Positions 27,560-30,000 of a DNA stretch of 30,000 nt are shown here, piece after piece. Source of the stretch: Prorocentrum cordatum (Eukaryota; Sar; Dinophyceae; Prorocentrales; Prorocentraceae); assembly GCA_963575745.1 (NCBI GenBank), contig CAUYUJ010005780.1, positions 1,030,001 to 1,060,000 on the forward strand, in the 5' to 3' direction. Made by a program: the position numbers and the translations under genes. Position 1 is the stretch's first letter, and the number at the start of each line of letters is the position of its first letter. Below the pieces are notes generated by a model. It was not told where the DNA came from and did no database searches. It saw only the letters and a list, made by a program, of their open reading frames with translations.

Positions 27560-29398
27560 TTACGTGGCCACGAAGAGGCAGATGAGACAGCCGCAGCGTC
27601 GGGGGGCCGCTGCGCTGTGCGGGGCCTCGTAGGAGTCGCTGGCGTCAGGGCTCGCGTCCTCGATGGGGTCATTGTCGATGCCAGCCTGCCAGTGGTCGAC
27701 GGCGCTGGAGTTGGAGTCAGTCGCGTTAGCACGGCAGACAAGGGTGCGGGGCGGGGTCCTGCCACCTGAGGTCTGAAGACGCCCAGATCCAGCCAATTGT
27801 GCAGCGGGGCTGAAGCCGCCACTGCGCGGGCTGGTGAGAGCTGGCGGTGCAGTGGAATGGCTTGTCTCGTCGGCGGCAGTGGCGCCTTCGGCGTCGCTGA
27901 GCTGTGCGCTGGGGTCGGCCTGGGCCGAAAAGATGGGCGGACTGCTGTGCGACAGGGGGCGCCCTGTGTAGGGTTCGCTGTCACGGTCGCGCTGGGCCGT
28001 GTCACCTGGCGGTGTCGTGCCGTCGCGATCCTGGGTTTCCGTGTCGTGGATGGAGTCGTTCTGGCTATCGTCCGACACGTGGAACGAGTCCAGGGATATG
28101 TTGCTGATATCGCTGGCCGCGATGTGCTGGAGCAGAAGCGGTTCGGCGTCGGCCGCGGGCTGGTCACACGTGGCGTTCTGGGCGAGGGGGCCAGCTGGCG
28201 GTGGTAGGTTTAGCGGTTCCATCGGTGCCGCGGCGAGCTCCGCCTCGACAAGCGGCTGCAGGTCTGGCGGGTGGTGCAGGATCGCATCCGCGAGATACGC
28301 CAGGGCGTCTTGGTCGGGCGGAGGGAGGCCTCTTGGCAGCAAGGCGTGGGCCCGTGAGAGGTATGGCGGCAGTGGTGCCGCGAAAGCCTCAGGGCCGACG
28401 AGCTGGGCACGAGCGCCCTGGTATTCCAGAAGGAGGCCAAAGTAGCGGGTGGGGTACTCGTGGCTGCCCTGGATACGAGTGAGGTTGCGGTTGGTGCGCT
28501 GTCTGTCGGGGCCCGCTCTGTGCCAGATATCCTCGCACATGTCGAACGCGGTGCGGTGGCGCAGGGCGTCGTTTTTCTCCGCGGAATCCTCCTGGAAAAA
28601 GTGGTCGTACTGTGGCAGATGGAGCGTCGCCAGGATGCGCGGGACGCAGTCCTCGAGCCATGCCCAGCACACGTCCTGATGGTCCTCACCTGGTGCCCAC
28701 GCCGCGGCGCACGGTATGAGCCGTGCTCGGATGTTCATCAGGTGCCAGAAAGCGGGGTCCTCCTCGGGTTCACCCCTGGCGCACAGAGGGGCAGTGGGAC
28801 CCGTGGGGCTAAAGCGGGGCACGACAGCGGGGCTGAAGCCGCCACTGCGTGCCTGGGCCTTGCCAGCGGCCCTGTCGAGGATATGCTGCACGACGGTCGA
28901 GGACAAGCTGAGGACAGACTGCGATGCATGTGTCGTAGTTGACGAGGGCGTGCTCGTAGGAGACATGCTGGTACTCGTCGTAGACGTCGTAGTAGCCGTC
29001 GAAGTCCCAGGGGGGCAGCGCGTGGGGCGGGGCCCCTGGTGCTGCTCAGGCCAGGCGCTCGCGATGGCGCCCAGCGGCCCGGTGCCGCACGGACCCGCGG
29101 CGGCGGTGCTGTTCACGATCGGGTCCAAAATGGCGCTGTGATCGTATTTGTAGATGCTGTCATCGTAAAGGTAGAAGAGCGTCCCACGCTCCGCATGTCG
29201 CAGGAAAGCCTCTCCTCCGTGCTGGGGCGCACCGCCTGAAGACGGGTGTGCTCCAGCCAGCGAGGGGAGGGCCAGGCCGCAGGCAAGGCGCCACATGATG
29301 GCGAGGCCTGGCGGGCGGCGCGAGCGATGAGCCGAAAGCTGCGTGGCAGCACACGTCCTCAAATACCCCTGAATGCTCATGTACATTGCTACAATCAC
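27560..29398 (-). CDS. ORF-A, 612-aa protein of unknown function with a probable double frameshift
   Basis: I recognise no family. The first Met is at 29398. A later Met at 29296 begins MWRLACGLALPSLAGA, which would look like a signal peptide, so the start is uncertain. Protein-like blocks include TLFYLYDDSIYKYDH, DVCWAWLEDCVPRILATLHL, EDIWHRAGPDRQRTNRNLT and YPTRYFGLLLEYQGARAQLV. The C-terminal third is acidic, Ser/Asp/Pro-rich and probably disordered. Between about 29020 and 28920 the frame reads a Thr/Ser-only stretch, while another frame reads LPPWDFDGYYDVYDEYQHVS with G/C third bases, so two compensating indels are likely. Hairpin elements lie at 29222, 28821, 27801 and 27764. It ends 19 nt before the ORF-B start. 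Confidence 0.55.
   Translation of the reverse strand: MIVAMYMSIQGYLRTCAATQLSAHRSRRPPGLAIMWRLACGLALPSLAGAHPSSGGAPQHGGEAFLRHAERGTLFYLYDDSIYKYDHSAILDPIVNSTAAAGPCGTGPLGAIASAWPEQHQGPRPTRCPPGTSTATTTSTTSTSMSPTSTPSSTTTHASQSVLSLSSTVVQHILDRAAGKAQARSGGFSPAVVPRFSPTGPTAPLCARGEPEEDPAFWHLMNIRARLIPCAAAWAPGEDHQDVCWAWLEDCVPRILATLHLPQYDHFFQEDSAEKNDALRHRTAFDMCEDIWHRAGPDRQRTNRNLTRIQGSHEYPTRYFGLLLEYQGARAQLVGPEAFAAPLPPYLSRAHALLPRGLPPPDQDALAYLADAILHHPPDLQPLVEAELAAAPMEPLNLPPPAGPLAQNATCDQPAADAEPLLLQHIAASDISNISLDSFHVSDDSQNDSIHDTETQDRDGTTPPGDTAQRDRDSEPYTGRPLSHSSPPIFSAQADPSAQLSDAEGATAADETSHSTAPPALTSPRSGGFSPAAQLAGSGRLQTSGGRTPPRTLVCRANATDSNSSAVDHWQAGIDNDPIEDASPDASDSYEAPHSAAAPRRCGCLICLFVAT
27764..27788 (+). repeat. Hairpin element HP11
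   Basis: Variant inner stem GTC-TGAA-GAC-G at 27771-27781. The outer arm CTGAG/CCCAG has one A-C mismatch. It reads GVFRPQV in ORF-A's frame-overlap region and lies 12 nt from HP12. Confidence 0.65.
27801..27825 (+). repeat. Hairpin element HP12
   Basis: Core GGC-TGAA-GCC-G at 27808-27818. The outer arm GCAGCGG/CCACTGC has one C-A mismatch. It reads SGGFSPAA in ORF-A. Confidence 0.85.
28821..28850 (+). repeat. Hairpin element HP13
   Basis: Core GGC-TGAA-GCC-G at 28831-28841. The arm CAGCGG/CCACTG has the same C-A mismatch as HP12, extended by ACG/CGT past a bulged A. The core region is nearly identical to HP12 and reads SGGFSPAV in ORF-A. Confidence 0.85.
29222..29256 (+). repeat. Hairpin element HP14
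   Basis: Variant inner stem GCC-TGAA-GAC-G (one C-A mismatch) at 29234-29244. The outer arm is 12 bp (29222-29233 with 29245-29256) with two G-T wobbles. It lies near the N-terminus of ORF-A and reads HPSSGGAPQ. Confidence 0.85.
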
Positions 29399-29557
29399 GC
29401 CCCCTGCAAGACTACGGGTGTCCCTACACCAGATAGCTTGCGCGTGCTGCTGCCAAAACAGACATGAGGTGACAAGAAAGAGATACGACGCGAAGAGGGG
29501 AGAGATGCCTCTGAAGGCGCTTCCTCGGAGGGCTGAGGCGGGCTCTCTGAGGCACCT

Positions 29558-30000
29558 TCAATAGGGTTCCTGGGTGGCCCGACCCTTGTCCTTGCCTTTG
29601 TCGGCCCCTGGGGGCCCCGTCCCTGGGGTGACCTGGCCTGGCTGGTCGATCCAACTGCAGGCAGCCACGGGTTCGGCGGCCGCTGCGGCTTCCTCCTTCT
29701 TAGTTTCCAGAGTGGCCGCTTGTGGCAGGTGGATGGTGCCTCCCGTGAGGTGCCCGAGGAGGGTCTGGATGTCGCCGCGCAGTGCAGCGGCGTCGGCGGT
29801 TGCCGTCTGTTGCTGGGTGACGACGGTGGCAAGCCCCCGTTCCAGCCCTGAAACGTGCTCCGTGAGTGTGGCCTGGGAGGAGAGAACGCCCGCAAGCTGC
29901 ACCTGCATGTTATCCACCGTGTTGGCTAGCAGCTCGTGCTGCTGTTCCATGTGCTGGATGCGGGTCGTGGCAGCATCGGGCGGTTTAGAGGCCGATGCGA
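29558..30000 (-). CDS. Coiled-coil protein, 5'-truncated by the window edge
   Basis: The frame is open from the right edge to a stop at 29558, so the true start is outside the window. An internal ATG at 29950 would give 130 aa. The visible sequence has heptad-like helical character (for example ELLANTVDNMQVQLAGVLSS and VSGLERGLATVV), then an Ala/Glu-rich and a Gly/Lys-rich tail. No catalytic motif is visible. Coiled-coil ORF1 proteins that multimerise on element RNA are common in LINEs, and its place ahead of ORF-A fits that, but this is inference. It could also be an unrelated host protein. Confidence 0.5.
   Translation of the reverse strand, partial: ASASKPPDAATTRIQHMEQQHELLANTVDNMQVQLAGVLSSQATLTEHVSGLERGLATVVTQQQTATADAAALRGDIQTLLGHLTGGTIHLPQAATLETKKEEAAAAAEPVAACSWIDQPGQVTPGTGPPGADKGKDKGRATQEPY

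Larger units (their letters stand above)
16407..30000 (-). mobile_element. Very large multi-ORF non-LTR retrotransposon (5' end outside window)
   Basis: Five long minus-strand reading frames follow one another with little spacing: a coiled-coil ORF, ORF-A, ORF-B, ORF-C (endonuclease, RT, finger, RNase H) and an out-of-frame tail. ORF-C defines it as a non-LTR element with an APE-type endonuclease and an RNase H. ORF-A starts about 160 nt after the coiled-coil ORF, ORF-B starts 19 nt after ORF-A stops, and ORF-C is in the frame of ORF-B after one TGA. Fourteen hairpin insertions occur across ORF-A, ORF-B, ORF-C and the tail, but nowhere else in the window. The retroelement identity of ORF-C is firm; inclusion of ORF-A, ORF-B and the coiled-coil ORF in one transposing unit is inference. 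At over 13.5 kb it would be unusually long for a LINE. Confidence 0.6.

Noticed and set aside
22903-28167. ORF-B extended upstream to a Met at 28167
   Set aside because: The extra 209 residues overlap ORF-A and are Thr/Pro/Arg-rich shadow sequence. MPYKDQ at 27540 is a better start.
28804-28824. GGGGCTAAAGCGGGGC next to HP13 as a fifteenth hairpin
   Set aside because: The loop is TAAA, the inner stem is broken and the arms are G-rich on both sides. It could be a decayed copy but is not supportable.
16407-29900. Numerous + strand and alternate minus-frame ORFs across the large element
   Set aside because: They overlap ORF-A/B/C, which have strong domain and codon evidence. These are shadow frames typical of GC-rich coding DNA.

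Overview
The window looks like nuclear DNA of a eukaryote with a large, repeat-rich, GC-rich genome. A dinoflagellate alga is my best guess (inference, moderate confidence). Reasons: kilobases of TAC-triplet microsatellite, a 77-bp satellite array, long homopolymer runs, two different non-LTR (LINE-type) retroelements, and GC-rich third codon positions. I see no bacterial operon signals, rRNA, tRNA or CRISPR array. No ordinary single-copy host gene can be supported.

Layout. Positions 1-7485 are almost entirely simple repeats. (TAC)n arrays with many point variants lie at 297-2187, 2762-3290, 3506-4425 and 5636-7485. They are broken by a G-rich 12-13 bp minisatellite (2333-2648), an A/T-richer island (3290-3505) and a composite island (4430-5635) holding an exact-period 120-bp duplication, a CTC/CTT tract and a degenerate ~73-bp tandem repeat. 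Positions 7655-9945 are about 29 copies of a 77-bp satellite, interrupted once by an A/G-rich tract. Positions 9950-11000 hold nothing I can support. Positions 11000-15440 carry, on the minus strand, a decayed RTE-like LINE: a possible upstream coding region, an AP-endonuclease segment with an in-frame stop, and a reverse-transcriptase segment with a stop, frameshifts and a missing catalytic motif C. Positions 15684-16040 are a poly(A) run of about 92, a second A run of about 30, and a (GA)n microsatellite.

Positions 16407-30000, minus strand, are filled by one set of consecutive long reading frames. In transcription order: a coiled-coil ORF open at the window edge (to 29558); ORF-A (29398-27560, unknown function); ORF-B (27540-22903, 1545 aa) with a hydrophobic duplicated segment, an ADP-ribosyltransferase/PARP-like motif pair and a Cys-rich zinc-finger-like domain; ORF-C (22821-17533, 1762 aa) with AP-endonuclease, reverse transcriptase, a CCHC-type finger and RNase H; and an out-of-frame C-terminal extension (17573-16407). 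ORF-B and ORF-C share one frame and are separated by a single TGA. ORF-C is a non-LTR retrotransposon polyprotein with all endonuclease, RT and RNase H catalytic residues in place. Whether ORF-A and ORF-B belong to the same mobile unit is an inference from their packing and shared features.

The most interesting signal is a family of 14 short hairpins scattered through 16.8-29.3 kb. All are in the same orientation. Each has the core G-N-C / T-G-R-A / G-N-C plus one unpaired G, flanked by outer arms that differ completely between copies but pair with each other. They sit inside the long ORFs, are read in different frames, and fall mostly in Pro/Ala/Gly/Ser linkers. This looks like an undescribed family of palindromic insertions in coding sequence, similar in concept to the Rickettsia palindromic elements.
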